64,000 nucleotides of DNA from Pseudoruegeria sp. SK021 (GTDB taxonomy: Bacteria > Pseudomonadota > Alphaproteobacteria > Rhodobacterales > Rhodobacteraceae), in NCBI RefSeq assembly GCF_002119405.1, contig NZ_MTBG01000015.1:1-64000 (forward strand). The letters are read 5' to 3'. Within the stretch, counting starts at the first letter, position 1, and the number at the start of each line of letters is the position of its first letter. The position numbers and the translations under genes were made by a program. Under the pieces are notes generated by a model. That model was not told where the DNA came from. It searched no databases and saw only the letters and a list, made by a program, of their open reading frames with translations. Below, piece after piece: positions 26,580-36,085 of the stretch.

Positions 26580-27650
26580 ATGACCAGCTATCTCACCATC
26601 GCCGGACTTAAGAAAAATTTCGGCACTTTCACCGCCTTGCACAACGTCGATCTGGACATCAAGAAGGGCGAGTTTGTGACCTTTCTCGGCCCATCGGGGT
26701 CGGGGAAGACGACCACGCTGATGATCATAGCGGGCTTTGAGCAGGCGACTAAAGGCAAGCTGACGATTGAAGGGCAGTCCATCTCCGACCTTGCGCCACA
26801 GGACCGCAACATTGGCATCGTGTTCCAGAACTACGCGTTGTTCCCGCACAAGACCGCCCTTGATAACGTCTATTTCCCGTTGCAGATGCGCAAGGTGAAG
26901 CGGGCCGAAGGTCTGCGCAAAGCCCAAGCCATGCTGGAACTGGTGGGCTTGAAAGGCTTTGAGCATCGCCACCCAAAAGAGATGTCCGGCGGGCAACAGC
27001 AGCGCGTCGCGCTGGCCCGGGCCTTGGTGTTTGAACCTGACCTTCTTCTGCTAGACGAACCGTTGGGGGCGCTGGACAAGAACCTGCGTGAATCCATGCA
27101 GATCGAAATCAAGCGCATCCAGAAAACGCTGGGCGTGACCACGATCTTCGTCACCCATGATCAGACCGAAGCGATGTCGATGTCGGACCGGATTGTGGTG
27201 TTCTCACAAGGCAAAATCGAACAGGCGGGCGCACCGCTGGAGATTTACCACAAGCCGCAAACCCGCTTTGTTGCGGACTTTATTGGCGAGAGTAACCTGA
27301 TTTCGGCACGGATCATTGATGCGGCAACGCGCCAAGCGGAGAGCGCGCTGATGGGGCCGATGCGTTACGGCGACAGTGCTGTGACCGACCTGCGCGCTGG
27401 CCAAGAGGTGACGCTGGTGCTGCGTCCAGAGCATATCAAGTTGTCGCAGCAACCGATCGCGGGCCAGTTCCACGCCGCCATGACCATCGAAACCATCGTC
27501 AACTTTGGCGACAATGCATTGGTCATCGGCCATCGGGATGGAACAGTATTGCGGGTCCGGGTGCCGGGCGCGGATGTGGTCATCCTGAAGGAAGGCGACG
27601 CGTGCTTTATCAACTGGAGTGATGACAACGTGTATTTGGTGACGACATGA
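26580..27650 (+). CDS. ABC transporter ATP-binding protein, PotA type
   Basis: This 356-residue ATPase has Walker A GPSGSGKTT (residues 37-45), signature MSGGQQQRVALARAL, Walker B LLLLDEP, the H-loop THDQTEA and a C-terminal TOBE-like region (about residues 270-350), as in PotA. The ATG at 26580 lies one base after the PotC stop. The stop overlaps the start of the RidA-like gene by four bases. It energises import by the PotD/B/C-type proteins encoded upstream. Confidence 0.92.
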   Translation: MTSYLTIAGLKKNFGTFTALHNVDLDIKKGEFVTFLGPSGSGKTTTLMIIAGFEQATKGKLTIEGQSISDLAPQDRNIGIVFQNYALFPHKTALDNVYFPLQMRKVKRAEGLRKAQAMLELVGLKGFEHRHPKEMSGGQQQRVALARALVFEPDLLLLDEPLGALDKNLRESMQIEIKRIQKTLGVTTIFVTHDQTEAMSMSDRIVVFSQGKIEQAGAPLEIYHKPQTRFVADFIGESNLISARIIDAATRQAESALMGPMRYGDSAVTDLRAGQEVTLVLRPEHIKLSQQPIAGQFHAAMTIETIVNFGDNALVIGHRDGTVLRVRVPGADVVILKEGDACFINWSDDNVYLVTT

Positions 27651-28039
27651 GCGCAACCCTGCAATCCCCCGACGACCTTATCGCCCGGTTTGGCGGATCC
27701 GCCCGCGCCGCCTTGGCAACCGTTGCCAATGGCACCGGCTATTTCGCGGTGACCCCGCAGGCGCCTTACGACGCCAGCCTGTCCACTGCGGATCAAGCCG
27801 CACAACTGTTCGCCAAGGCTGAGGCGCGGTTGACCGAGATCGGCTCGTCCAAGGCCGAGATGCTGTTTGTGGTGATCCTGCTCAAAGACATTGGCGTTGT
27901 CGCATCCTTCAACGAGGTCTGGGATGTGTGGGTTGCCGACGTCGCACCGCCAGCCCGGGCGTGTTTTCAGGCCGAGTTGGCCAACCCGGATATGAAGGTC
28001 GAATTGATCGTAATCGCACGCTGCGCTTCGGCCGCCTGA
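27647..28039 (+). CDS. RidA/YjgF/UK114-family protein
   Basis: This 130-residue trimeric chorismate-mutase-like fold protein has the family pattern QLFAKAEARLTEIGSSKAEM, then LKDIGVVASFNEVW and ARACFQAELANPDMKVELIV. The arginine of ARACF is at the position of the catalytic Arg of RidA deaminases. Known members hydrolyse reactive enamines/imines made by PLP or FAD enzymes. As last gene of the operon it could detoxify an intermediate of the imported compound or have a specialised hydrolytic role. Confidence 0.85.
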   Translation: MSATLQSPDDLIARFGGSARAALATVANGTGYFAVTPQAPYDASLSTADQAAQLFAKAEARLTEIGSSKAEMLFVVILLKDIGVVASFNEVWDVWVADVAPPARACFQAELANPDMKVELIVIARCASAA

Positions 28040-28344
28040 GCTGAGGGCGGCGCTGTCGCTGATCATTGCATTGCGCGGACAAACTTGTTGCGCACCCAGA
28101 ATTTGTTGCTGACCCTGACCGGCCGGATACTTGCGTTCGCCAGTGCCAAGTGGGTCTTTGTGCCTTCGCACCTATCGTCATGTAGATTGGTGCGATGGCC
28201 CAAAGGCGCAAGCCCGGTCGTGATCTATGGTGCCGCGCCGTTTCCCGAAAAGGATGTGGCCCTGACGCTGTTCTATGCGTCGGATCGCAGAGGCAGACGA
28301 CCGGAGACTTCTCAGAACCCGCCCATTGGAACGGACATGTTCCG
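28040..28344. other. Intergenic stretch between RidA gene and asnB remnant
   Basis: These 305 bases hold no supported gene. Short frames exist on both strands but resemble no family. Together with the remnant that follows, they look like the scar of a lost gene or insertion. Confidence 0.4.
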
Positions 28345-28660
28345 CCCCACGATACGTCGCACCGTTTTTCCGACTAACCGATTTTCTTGATCCTGACGAG
28401 ATCGACCGGCTGGCCGGATCGTCGCGACAGCAGGTCGCCGATGAGTTCGACGCCGCAAAGGCTCTGGCTGACAGCCTGAATTTTCCGCAGATGTCTATTG
28501 CTGCCCAAGACCAAGACTTCGTCGACCTGATCCCCCGCGTCATGCATCATCACTTGCGGCCCCTTCTACACCATAACGATACAATGGGCATGGTGGCGGG
28601 AATCGAGGCGCGCTTGCCCTTTATCGACAATCCGGCTGCGCGGTTCGGGATCAATCTGCA
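28345..28660 (+). pseudogene. Remnant of an asparagine synthetase (AsnB-type) C-terminal domain
   Basis: In the plus-strand frame shared with positions 28275-28865, a stretch of about 100 codons reads like the synthetase domain of glutamine-hydrolysing asparagine synthetases: LTDFLDPDEIDRLAG and, most clearly, LRPLLHHNDTMGMVAGIEAR followed by LPFIDNP, which match the conserved 'dr.tMa.svEaRvPflD' block. The homology stops near 28655, where the convergent flippase gene ends, and the N-terminal glutaminase and most of the synthetase domain are absent. AsnB-like genes are common in exopolysaccharide clusters, so this may be the scar of a larger polysaccharide locus. Confidence 0.6.
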
Positions 28661-30204
28661 CGGCCGGTCAAGCTGGCCCGCTGTCTGGATGGCGGGCGTT
28701 GCGATGGGCAACGACAGTGTTCGACCTTGGCGCGAGCATGATGCACGCCGTCTTGCGAGGATGACACGTCCCCTCGCAACAGGCTGCGCGCCGTCGAAAG
28801 GCGCTGCCGCAGCACCAGCGCGGCGTAGCTGCCGAACGCGGCAAGGCCGATGGCAGTCCCGGTAATCACGATCACCGCAGGCGACCACGCCCCGTTCGCC
28901 TGCCAGCACCAGATCCAGACAAGGCCCGCCATGATGGCCGTTCCCGGGACAACAGGCGCGAGAATTCGGATGGTTTGGCCTAGCCCGGCCCCGCCAAGCC
29001 GCCGGACCAATGCAAACCGCAGCGGCCACAGCAGCACATATCGGGCGACAAATGCGGCGGTGACGGCTGCCAATCCAAATGGGGCGGCGAAGATCATCGC
29101 GGCAATGCCGCACGCGGCTTCGATAACCGCCAAACAGGCGAGTCCGCGGGCGCGTCCGGCTGCAAGGCAAAAGACCGTCTGCATCCGCTCGACGCATAAA
29201 TACGCGCCGAGGAGGCATAGAATTTGCAGGACCGGCACCGACGCCGCCCATCCCGAACCAAACAGCAGGTGCACCAGCGGCCCAGCCAGCACGGCCATTC
29301 CCGCAAAGGCGGGCAGGGCGATTACAGTAGCCACCTTCGTGATGTCCGACAGAAGGTGGTTTGCAGGGCCATCGGTGCGGCGCAATTCGGCAAAGGCCGG
29401 TTGCGCCACCATCTGGACCGGTCGATTGATCAGGAACGTTGCGATTTCTACCATTCGCCACGCGACGGCATAGGCCCCGACCGCTGCCGGACCGATCGTC
29501 GCCCCGATCAGCACCGCCGGGCTTTGCACCGCGATCAGTTCGGCAGCGCGAAGGCCCAACACTTGGCTGCCAAAGCCGAGGGTGCCGCGGAACTGCGCCG
29601 CTCGGGCGCGCCGCCCAGGTCGCCAGCTGACCGCCCCCCAAGCCAGCGCCGCGTTGACGAAGACCTGCGTCAGACGCTGGCCCACCAGACTCCATATTCC
29701 GTGATCGGTCATCGCCATTACGATGCCGACGATACCGCCCGCGGCGACCCCGGCGACGGCCCGCATAGACAGCGCCTTGAAGCGCAGGTCCCGGCGCAAA
29801 AGCGCGACCGGCACCGCGGTCAGGCCAATCAGCAGGATCGTCGGGGACAGTGCGCGGATGACCGGCGCGACCATGGGTTCTTGATAGAGCAATCGCGCCA
29901 GAGGATCGGCCGATAAAAGCACGGCGAGGAATGCGATCAGGGAGAGCCCTGTCAGACTCCAAAATGTGGCGTCGCAATCGGCAACGTCAACGGTCAAGCG
30001 CGAGATCAGCCCCTCGGTCAGCGTTTCGCGCACCAGAAATTCGGCTAGAACGATAAAGGCGACCGCCATCATCGCCAGCCCAAATACCTCTGCCCCAAGA
30101 AGGCGTGCCAGCAAGACAAAGACGGCGAGGTTGAGGATCTGTTCCAACCAATTCCCGGCCATCATCCAGACCACACCCGTCGAAAAGCGGCGGGCTACGG
30201 ACAT
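28651..30204 (-). CDS. Polysaccharide flippase (Wzx/oligosaccharide translocase-like)
   Basis: This 517-residue integral membrane protein has about twelve to fourteen hydrophobic segments and the N-terminal pattern FSTGVVWMMAGNWLEQILNLAV followed by FVLLARLLGAEVFGLAMMA, typical of the MATE-like lipid-linked oligosaccharide flippases (COG2244). The last 45 residues are hydrophilic and Arg/Ser-rich. It would move lipid-linked repeat units of an exopolysaccharide or LPS across the inner membrane. It lies downstream of the type I secretion genes on the same strand after a 353-base gap. No glycosyltransferase gene is present here, so substrates must come from elsewhere. Confidence 0.85.
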   Translation of the reverse strand: MSVARRFSTGVVWMMAGNWLEQILNLAVFVLLARLLGAEVFGLAMMAVAFIVLAEFLVRETLTEGLISRLTVDVADCDATFWSLTGLSLIAFLAVLLSADPLARLLYQEPMVAPVIRALSPTILLIGLTAVPVALLRRDLRFKALSMRAVAGVAAGGIVGIVMAMTDHGIWSLVGQRLTQVFVNAALAWGAVSWRPGRRARAAQFRGTLGFGSQVLGLRAAELIAVQSPAVLIGATIGPAAVGAYAVAWRMVEIATFLINRPVQMVAQPAFAELRRTDGPANHLLSDITKVATVIALPAFAGMAVLAGPLVHLLFGSGWAASVPVLQILCLLGAYLCVERMQTVFCLAAGRARGLACLAVIEAACGIAAMIFAAPFGLAAVTAAFVARYVLLWPLRFALVRRLGGAGLGQTIRILAPVVPGTAIMAGLVWIWCWQANGAWSPAVIVITGTAIGLAAFGSYAALVLRQRLSTARSLLRGDVSSSQDGVHHARAKVEHCRCPSQRPPSRQRASLTGRAD

Positions 30205-30557
30205 CGCGGCACCTGCGGCGGGCTGGGGTTGGCCCTCAAAGCACTGGCGGCACAGCGGCGGATTGTGCGATCCCGACAGTGCCGCGCCGCATTACGGGTC
30301 AGATCGACAAGCAGAAGGTCGCCCCAGCACGTCGTTGCAGAGTTGGGGTCAACGGCTGGAATGACGGGGCCAGAAAAGGGCGCATCGCCATACGTGTTCG
30401 GCCGGTAACCCGAAACAAAACGATCGTCGTCCAAGCGGCCCCCTGAGCTGGTCATTGCGCAGCCACGCTACCGGTTTAGGGGATACGAAGGTATTAAAAT
30501 GCGCATCCAGTGCTTTGATAATCTGGCGTCAGGGTCTGCACAGGAGGCGGGTCGCTT
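30205..30557. other. Spacer between HlyD gene and flippase gene
   Basis: In this 353-base spacer an 86-codon minus-strand frame (30195-30455) overlaps the flippase start. Its product is not similar to anything I recognise, so it is not called. No T-run terminator was seen. The flippase probably has its own promoter here. Confidence 0.4.
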
Positions 30558-31898
30558 TCACTGTTCGCGGAAAGCGCGGGACATGCTGTCGACAATGGGA
30601 CGCGCCAGATATTGCGCGAAGGTCCGCTCGGCGGTTTGGATCATGATCTCGGCTGGCATGCCAGGGGTCGGGGTGAAGCCTGATACGCGCTGTAATTCGG
30701 CAGGGGTCAGATTGACATGGGCGACATAAATTTCCCGCACCCCGCCATCCGCAGTGTCGGTAATGCTGTCGGCAGAAATATAGCTGACCCTTGCCTGCAA
30801 TACCGGGGTGGTTCGCCGGTTCAAGGCGGTCAGCCGGACGGTTGCGGCCTGACCCATTTTGACATTGTCGATGTCATTGCGCGGGATCAGGACTTCAATG
30901 ATCAGCGGCGCGTCCGCAGGCAGAATCTCAGCAATAGGCCGACCGGTTTCAATCACCCCCCCGGTGGTGTGATAATGCAGGCGCACCACGGTGCCATCGA
31001 CTGGGGCCAGTACCTCGGTCCGGGTCAGGACGTTCTCGGCATGGCGGCTTTTCTCACGCACGCTTTCCAATTCTGCCTGCACCACCTGAAGCTCGCCAAG
31101 CGCCATGCGGCGGCGCTCATCGGTGGCTTTGATGATCTCGGTTTCAAAGCGTTGGCGCATTTCGGCCATCTCTGAAATTTCGGCGGTCATCCGGCCAACC
31201 TGTCCGTCGGTGTCCAACAGCACCCGCTGTAAGGCCAACACGCTGGCCCGGGGGATCAGGCCTTTTTCAAACAGGCTGTTTTTGGCCTCATGCTCTTCGG
31301 TGAGAAGGGCGATCTGCCCCTCCAGAGACTGAAGCTGAATCGTATAGCCCTCGGTGCGCAGATCCAGCCCGGTAATGTTGCGTTCGACCAGAGAAATATC
31401 ATTCGCCAAACCGGATTTCGACGCTTCGAACGCCTGTCTCTGACTGTCGATAATCATCGAGATTTCCGGGTGATCCTGAACCTGTGCCAGCCAATCGGGC
31501 AGTTGGATCGCGTCGTCTTGGGCAATCTGTGCTTGCAATCGGGCTTGTGTCGCCTCCAGCCGGGCACGGCGGATGAACAGTTCACTCTGATTGGCGCGGG
31601 CAAGGGTCCCGTCGAGCCGGATAATCGGTTGACCTTGTTTGACGAAATCACCTTCGCTGACCAGAATGTCCTTGATGATCCCGCCCTCAAGATGCTGCAC
31701 GATCTTGTTTTGGCCGGTCGCAACAAAGCTGCCTTGCGAGATGACCGCCGCAGCCAAAGGCGCCCGGAACGCCCAAAGCCCGAACCCGCCGAAAGCCACA
31801 ACCATCAGGCCCAAACCAAAAATGGCGTGCCGGGTCACAGACCGAGGCACGGCACTGTACCATTGCTGCGCGTCGGGAATGACAGAAGTGTCAGCCAT
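30558..31898 (-). CDS. Type I secretion periplasmic adaptor (HlyD/PrtE family)
   Basis: The protein has 446 residues with one N-terminal membrane anchor (about residues 22-44). A lipoyl/barrel half motif GSFVATGQNKIVQHLEGGII and VSEGDFVKQGQPIIRLD follows, then a long coiled-coil hairpin (about 110-275) and the C-terminal half motif VLAPVDGTVVRLHYHTTGGVI plus PGMPAEIMIQTAERT. This is the PrtE/LapC-like layout linking the inner-membrane ABC exporter to an outer-membrane TolC channel. The ATG at 31898 overlaps the ABC gene's stop (31891-31893). No TolC gene is in the window. Confidence 0.92.
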   Translation of the reverse strand: MADTSVIPDAQQWYSAVPRSVTRHAIFGLGLMVVAFGGFGLWAFRAPLAAAVISQGSFVATGQNKIVQHLEGGIIKDILVSEGDFVKQGQPIIRLDGTLARANQSELFIRRARLEATQARLQAQIAQDDAIQLPDWLAQVQDHPEISMIIDSQRQAFEASKSGLANDISLVERNITGLDLRTEGYTIQLQSLEGQIALLTEEHEAKNSLFEKGLIPRASVLALQRVLLDTDGQVGRMTAEISEMAEMRQRFETEIIKATDERRRMALGELQVVQAELESVREKSRHAENVLTRTEVLAPVDGTVVRLHYHTTGGVIETGRPIAEILPADAPLIIEVLIPRNDIDNVKMGQAATVRLTALNRRTTPVLQARVSYISADSITDTADGGVREIYVAHVNLTPAELQRVSGFTPTPGMPAEIMIQTAERTFAQYLARPIVDSMSRAFREQ

Positions 31899-33903
31899 TT
31901 GGGACCCCATTCTCTGCAACGGGGACCGGCGGTGCCGCCTGTTTCTGTGCGGCAATATCCGGGCGGGCGGTATTGGCGGTGCCAAGCTTGGCAAGCACGG
32001 TGTCGCGCGAGCCAAACAGCGCGACCGAGCCTCCGGCCAACAACATGATCTTGTCGACAGCGGCCAACAATGCGGGTTTTTGGGTGATCACAACCACGGT
32101 GATTTTATCCTGCCGCGCCCGGTCGATTGCCCGGGCCAGTGCCTTGTCGCCGGCCGCGTCGAGGTTCGAATTCGGCTCGTCCAGCACCACGATCTTTGGT
32201 CCGCCAAAGAAGGCGCGTGCCAAGGCGACCCGTTGCTTTTGGCCGCCTGATAGGGGCGATCCGTCGGCTGCAACCCGGGTTTCATAGCCCTGAGGCAAGG
32301 CGGCGATCATCTCGTGCACATCGGCCAGAACGGCAGCGCGGTGGATCTCATCGTCGGTCGCCTCTTGGCGCATGCGGCCAATGTTGTCTTTGATTGTTCC
32401 GGGAAAGAGTTGCACATCCTGCGGCAGGTAGCCCAGGCTTTCCCCCAATTGCCGGGGATCCCAATTGCGCAGATCCATCAGATCAACCCGCACATTTCCC
32501 GACGTTGGCAGGATAGAACCGACCAGCATTTTGCCCAAGGTGGTCTTGCCCGCCCCCGAATTTCCGATCACCGCCAGCGTATCGCCCGGGTCCAGCGAAA
32601 AACTGACCCCATTCAGGATCACCTGTTTGGTGCCGCCGGGGACATATAACAGCCGTTCCACATCCAGCCGACCTTCCGGCGCGGGCAGGCGCAGGCGTTC
32701 AAACTGTAACCGTGAATTGGCCAGAAGATGGACAATGCGCTGATAGGCTGACCGGGATAGCAAAAACGCATTCCAGCCTTCGATGGACCCTTCGATCGGG
32801 GCCAAAGCGCGGCCTGCAATGATCGAAGATGCAATCACCATCCCGCCGGTAATTTCACCATGCAGCGCCAGATTAGCCCCCCAGCCCAGCAGGGCCACTT
32901 GGGTCAGCAAGCGCACGGCTTTCGAGGTGGAGGCGCCAATAATGTTGCGGTCCTGCGCCCGTACTTGTGCAGTCAGGGATGCCGCGGTGTCGCGGCCCCA
33001 CATGGTGACGGCTTCGGGGATCATCGCCATGGCGTTGATGATCTGGCTGTTCCGCGACATGGAATCGAGATGCATGTTGGCTTTCGATTGCGCGACATTC
33101 GCATCGGCAAACGGCTGGGCGGTGATTTTTTGATTGATGACCGCGATCAGGAGTAAAATGAGGGCCGTCACCACAACGATCATGCCAAGGTTCGGATGCA
33201 CCAAGAAAATCGCGAGGATGAAAAGCGGCGCAAAGGGCACATCGAGGAACGAGATCAAGGTGCCAGAGACCAGAAATCCCCGCAATTGTTGCAGATCGCC
33301 CAGCGTCTGAAACTCGCGCCCGGTGCCGTGCAGGGATGCCGCCGCCGCCGCGCTTAAGACCGGCGCACCAAGCCGGACGGCCACTTCCACCGCCGTCCGC
33401 ATCAGCATGGAGCGGCGCACTGCATCCAAAATGGCCTGCAACAACACAGCACCGACCACGACGAGGGTCAGCATGATCAGCGTATCGTAAGACCGGCTGG
33501 TCAACACCCGGTCGGAAATCTGGAACAGGTAAATCGGAATGGCCAAGATCAACACATTGGTGGCAGCCGTCAACACCATGACCAGCAGCATGTTGCGCTG
33601 CACCGCGACCAATCCCTGTTTCAGGCTGCGCGCAAAATCCTGCGGCGCGATCCGCTGGTGAAACCCGGTGCGACCCCCGCCACCGCCGGACGCGTCACTG
33701 CGGGCTGTGGGTGCCGCGCCTGCCGGTGTCGCCACTGTGTTGTTGGCTTGCTCCAGCACCATGCCAACCCCTGCTTTGGCACGGGCGTCGCGCATTTTGG
33801 CAAAGAGCGGACTTCTGGCGCTGGACGAGGCTTGCCCGTCGTGGCCATCCGCCGCTGAGGGGCGGGCAGAACCGGCGTCGGGGTCTGTGGAATAATCTTT
33901 CAA
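31891..33903 (-). CDS. Type I secretion ABC transporter, PrtD type
   Basis: This 670-residue exporter has an unusual hydrophilic, low-complexity N-terminal extension of about 85 residues. A six-segment membrane domain (about 100-400) and a nucleotide-binding domain follow, with Walker A GNSGAGKTT (near residue 447), signature LSGGQKQRVALARAF and Walker B IVVLDEP. There is no C39 peptidase, so it is not a double-glycine-leader exporter. The pattern FLVSGTLISFLDVPFAPLFI is typical of PrtD/HasD/LapB-like families. It would export the large proteins encoded directly upstream on the same strand. Confidence 0.92.
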   Translation of the reverse strand: MKDYSTDPDAGSARPSAADGHDGQASSSARSPLFAKMRDARAKAGVGMVLEQANNTVATPAGAAPTARSDASGGGGGRTGFHQRIAPQDFARSLKQGLVAVQRNMLLVMVLTAATNVLILAIPIYLFQISDRVLTSRSYDTLIMLTLVVVGAVLLQAILDAVRRSMLMRTAVEVAVRLGAPVLSAAAAASLHGTGREFQTLGDLQQLRGFLVSGTLISFLDVPFAPLFILAIFLVHPNLGMIVVVTALILLLIAVINQKITAQPFADANVAQSKANMHLDSMSRNSQIINAMAMIPEAVTMWGRDTAASLTAQVRAQDRNIIGASTSKAVRLLTQVALLGWGANLALHGEITGGMVIASSIIAGRALAPIEGSIEGWNAFLLSRSAYQRIVHLLANSRLQFERLRLPAPEGRLDVERLLYVPGGTKQVILNGVSFSLDPGDTLAVIGNSGAGKTTLGKMLVGSILPTSGNVRVDLMDLRNWDPRQLGESLGYLPQDVQLFPGTIKDNIGRMRQEATDDEIHRAAVLADVHEMIAALPQGYETRVAADGSPLSGGQKQRVALARAFFGGPKIVVLDEPNSNLDAAGDKALARAIDRARQDKITVVVITQKPALLAAVDKIMLLAGGSVALFGSRDTVLAKLGTANTARPDIAAQKQAAPPVPVAENGVPNG

Positions 33904-33933
33904 TAGTCACCTCCCGCAGGTCGCATTATCCGC

Positions 33934-35985
33934 TCAAGCCAGTACCGACTGCATCACATCCGCCGACCCGGGCAGATCCCCGAACACAGGCAGCGGCGCG
34001 AACCCCGGATCATCTGGTGTGTCGAGCATCCCGTCGGCCAGAAACGCCAACGCTTCGTTGACGATGGGCGTTAAGGCGACTTGGTCGGGCGGCGCGGTGC
34101 TGTCGGTTAAATTCGCCTGATAAATCAGGGCATCGCTATAGCTGTTCTGTGCGGCCATGATGATGGAATCGCGGCCAAAATCTTGGATCGACGCCGCATT
34201 AAGTTGGGCATTGGACCCAATGGTGATCGTGGCCGTATCGGACAGGCCCGCTGCAAAATCGGCAAGGGCCAGATGCACCTGATCGCTGTCGCCCAGCACA
34301 TTGACCTGTTCGACGGCGTTCACTTTGATCAGGTCACCTTTGACATGCAGCGCCGTCAGCAAGTCCTTTCCTGAAAAGCTTGCGTCATCGGCGATGGTGG
34401 ACAGTCCGGTTGTGCGGCCCGCGTCAAGCTCTGCCATGGCGGCGGCAAAGCCGTCGCGCACAGGGGTCACGGTGTCGGTCCCTTGGGTTTCAATCCGCGC
34501 CGTGTTCAGTTGGAGGTTGTCCGACGTTGAGATCGTGGTCCCTGCGGCCAACGCGCCCGCCACCACATCATTGTCGAGCAAGACGTTGGTCTGCGTGATC
34601 GCATTCATCGTCACCATATCGCCGTCCACCACGATCAGGTCGTAATGATAGCCAAGCGCCTTCAGGGCGACTGCGTTGAAAATCTGGTTCTCGCCCATTG
34701 CGATTGAGGTCGCTGTGGCCCGAAAGGTCACTTCGATCCGATCAAAGTCTGTGCTGAAAATGTACTGCTGAATGATGTTGGAAAATGTCAGATCGCCGTC
34801 GATGGTCGTGATGGCCCATGTGTGGGACGGCGTTTCAAGGTCCGCAACGATGCCCGGTTCCGATCCCGGGTCGCTGGGCGTCTCGGATGAGGTGGTCGAT
34901 ACATGCGCCGCGTTGAGGGATTGAGAGGCGACCCCGGCATCTTGCGCAAATGACAAATCCACGTCAGCAAGCACATTGACCTGACTGATCGACGTCAGAT
35001 TCAGGGCATCGCCGCGCACCGCGATCACCGGAGCGTCCACCCACGCGCTTGCGACGGCGACCATGTTGGCGGTCATATTGGCGCCCGTCACCACCGCGTG
35101 TCCCGGATCAACGGCATAATAGTCCGAGGATCCGGCGGCGGCGCCGTCCTTTTCGTAATTGAGGCTGCGAGCCGGCAAGGCTGCCGGGGCATCATCGTCG
35201 TCATTCGGTTGCAACGCGGCTGGCAAGAGGTCGTCAAAGACCGGCAGGCTGTCCTCGGCCGATCCGGCAATGGCTGCGCCATCGATAAACGTGCCAGTGA
35301 CGGCGGCGCCGATCACAACGGTTTCAGCCGCGCTGACATCCGGGTTAAGGACACCGGCATCTTGCATGACAGATGCGAACTGCATCCCGTCCTCAAGGGT
35401 TGGGATGATGGCGGTGATCTGTGCGGACAGGGGCGTCACGCCAAGGCTTTCTGCGATCTCGACCAGTGCATCCAGTTCGACATGCGCCGCTGTCACCGAG
35501 GTGAACAGATGCGCGTCGGTGAACACCAAAAGGTCATCGTCGGTCAGGATTGCCGCTTGATAGGTCACAGCGACGATGGAATTGGGTGCGGGCGCCATGA
35601 GGGGCCCGTCCTGTGACCACCGGATATACATAGTCGGGTCGGTAATTGCGTCATCACCCGGATTAGAAGGCCCGCGCGCTATGGTCATGGTCAGTGACGC
35701 ACCCGCGTCCAAGCGGAACTGCTGGGGCGCGTCGAGGGGGATCGGGAATGGCAGCGGGGTGGCGGCGGCGATCAGCGGCATCGGTCCGCCATCCGGGGTG
35801 AAACCGTCCAACAGGTACGGCACGTTGAACTCAATGGCCCCGGGTGCCGGTGCTGCAATGTCGTCGATCAGCTTTGAGGATGCGAGGAACGCGTCGAAGT
35901 CCGATCGCTGACGAAGGTCTTCAATCGCAATATGCAGATGTCCGATAAAGCGGGAAATAATCTCGGTAAATGGATCAAGTGACAT
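33934..35985 (-). CDS. Large acidic repeat protein, putative type I secretion substrate or partner
   Basis: This 683-residue Asp/Ala-rich, Cys-poor protein has no signal peptide and no RTX nonapeptides. From about residue 320 on it holds degenerate modules of the form GD-x(6-8)-I-x-Q-x-NVL-x-D-x-D, each followed by an N-x-LN-x-A stretch: ISQVNVLADVD (near 34970), ITQTNVLLDND (near 34580), VEQVNVLGDSD (near 34300), and a variant IIQQYIFSTDFD (near 34760). Such repeats suggest a beta-solenoid or beta-helix. It ends 30 bases before the ABC gene on the same strand. The start MSLDPFTEII (35985) is preceded by AAGGGATACCTCC; an earlier Met at 36009 has no ribosome site. The function is not recognised; surface attachment or matrix is an inference. 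Confidence 0.75.
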   Translation of the reverse strand: MSLDPFTEIISRFIGHLHIAIEDLRQRSDFDAFLASSKLIDDIAAPAPGAIEFNVPYLLDGFTPDGGPMPLIAAATPLPFPIPLDAPQQFRLDAGASLTMTIARGPSNPGDDAITDPTMYIRWSQDGPLMAPAPNSIVAVTYQAAILTDDDLLVFTDAHLFTSVTAAHVELDALVEIAESLGVTPLSAQITAIIPTLEDGMQFASVMQDAGVLNPDVSAAETVVIGAAVTGTFIDGAAIAGSAEDSLPVFDDLLPAALQPNDDDDAPAALPARSLNYEKDGAAAGSSDYYAVDPGHAVVTGANMTANMVAVASAWVDAPVIAVRGDALNLTSISQVNVLADVDLSFAQDAGVASQSLNAAHVSTTSSETPSDPGSEPGIVADLETPSHTWAITTIDGDLTFSNIIQQYIFSTDFDRIEVTFRATATSIAMGENQIFNAVALKALGYHYDLIVVDGDMVTMNAITQTNVLLDNDVVAGALAAGTTISTSDNLQLNTARIETQGTDTVTPVRDGFAAAMAELDAGRTTGLSTIADDASFSGKDLLTALHVKGDLIKVNAVEQVNVLGDSDQVHLALADFAAGLSDTATITIGSNAQLNAASIQDFGRDSIIMAAQNSYSDALIYQANLTDSTAPPDQVALTPIVNEALAFLADGMLDTPDDPGFAPLPVFGDLPGSADVMQSVLA

Positions 35986-36085
35986 GGAGGTATCCCTTAC
36001 GACGTGCATGGCAGACTGGCGGATTTCCGAGCTGCCCGCACAAGGGTCGGGGCCAGCCGAACAGCTGGCCCCGGGTCTTTTGGTG

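Noticed and set aside
28085-28390. Frame of 101 codons upstream of the asnB remnant
   Set aside because: It does not resemble the missing parts of asparagine synthetase or any other family; probably chance.
30195-30455. 86-codon minus-strand frame between hlyD and the flippase gene
   Set aside because: It overlaps the flippase start and has no family resemblance; kept only as part of the spacer description.
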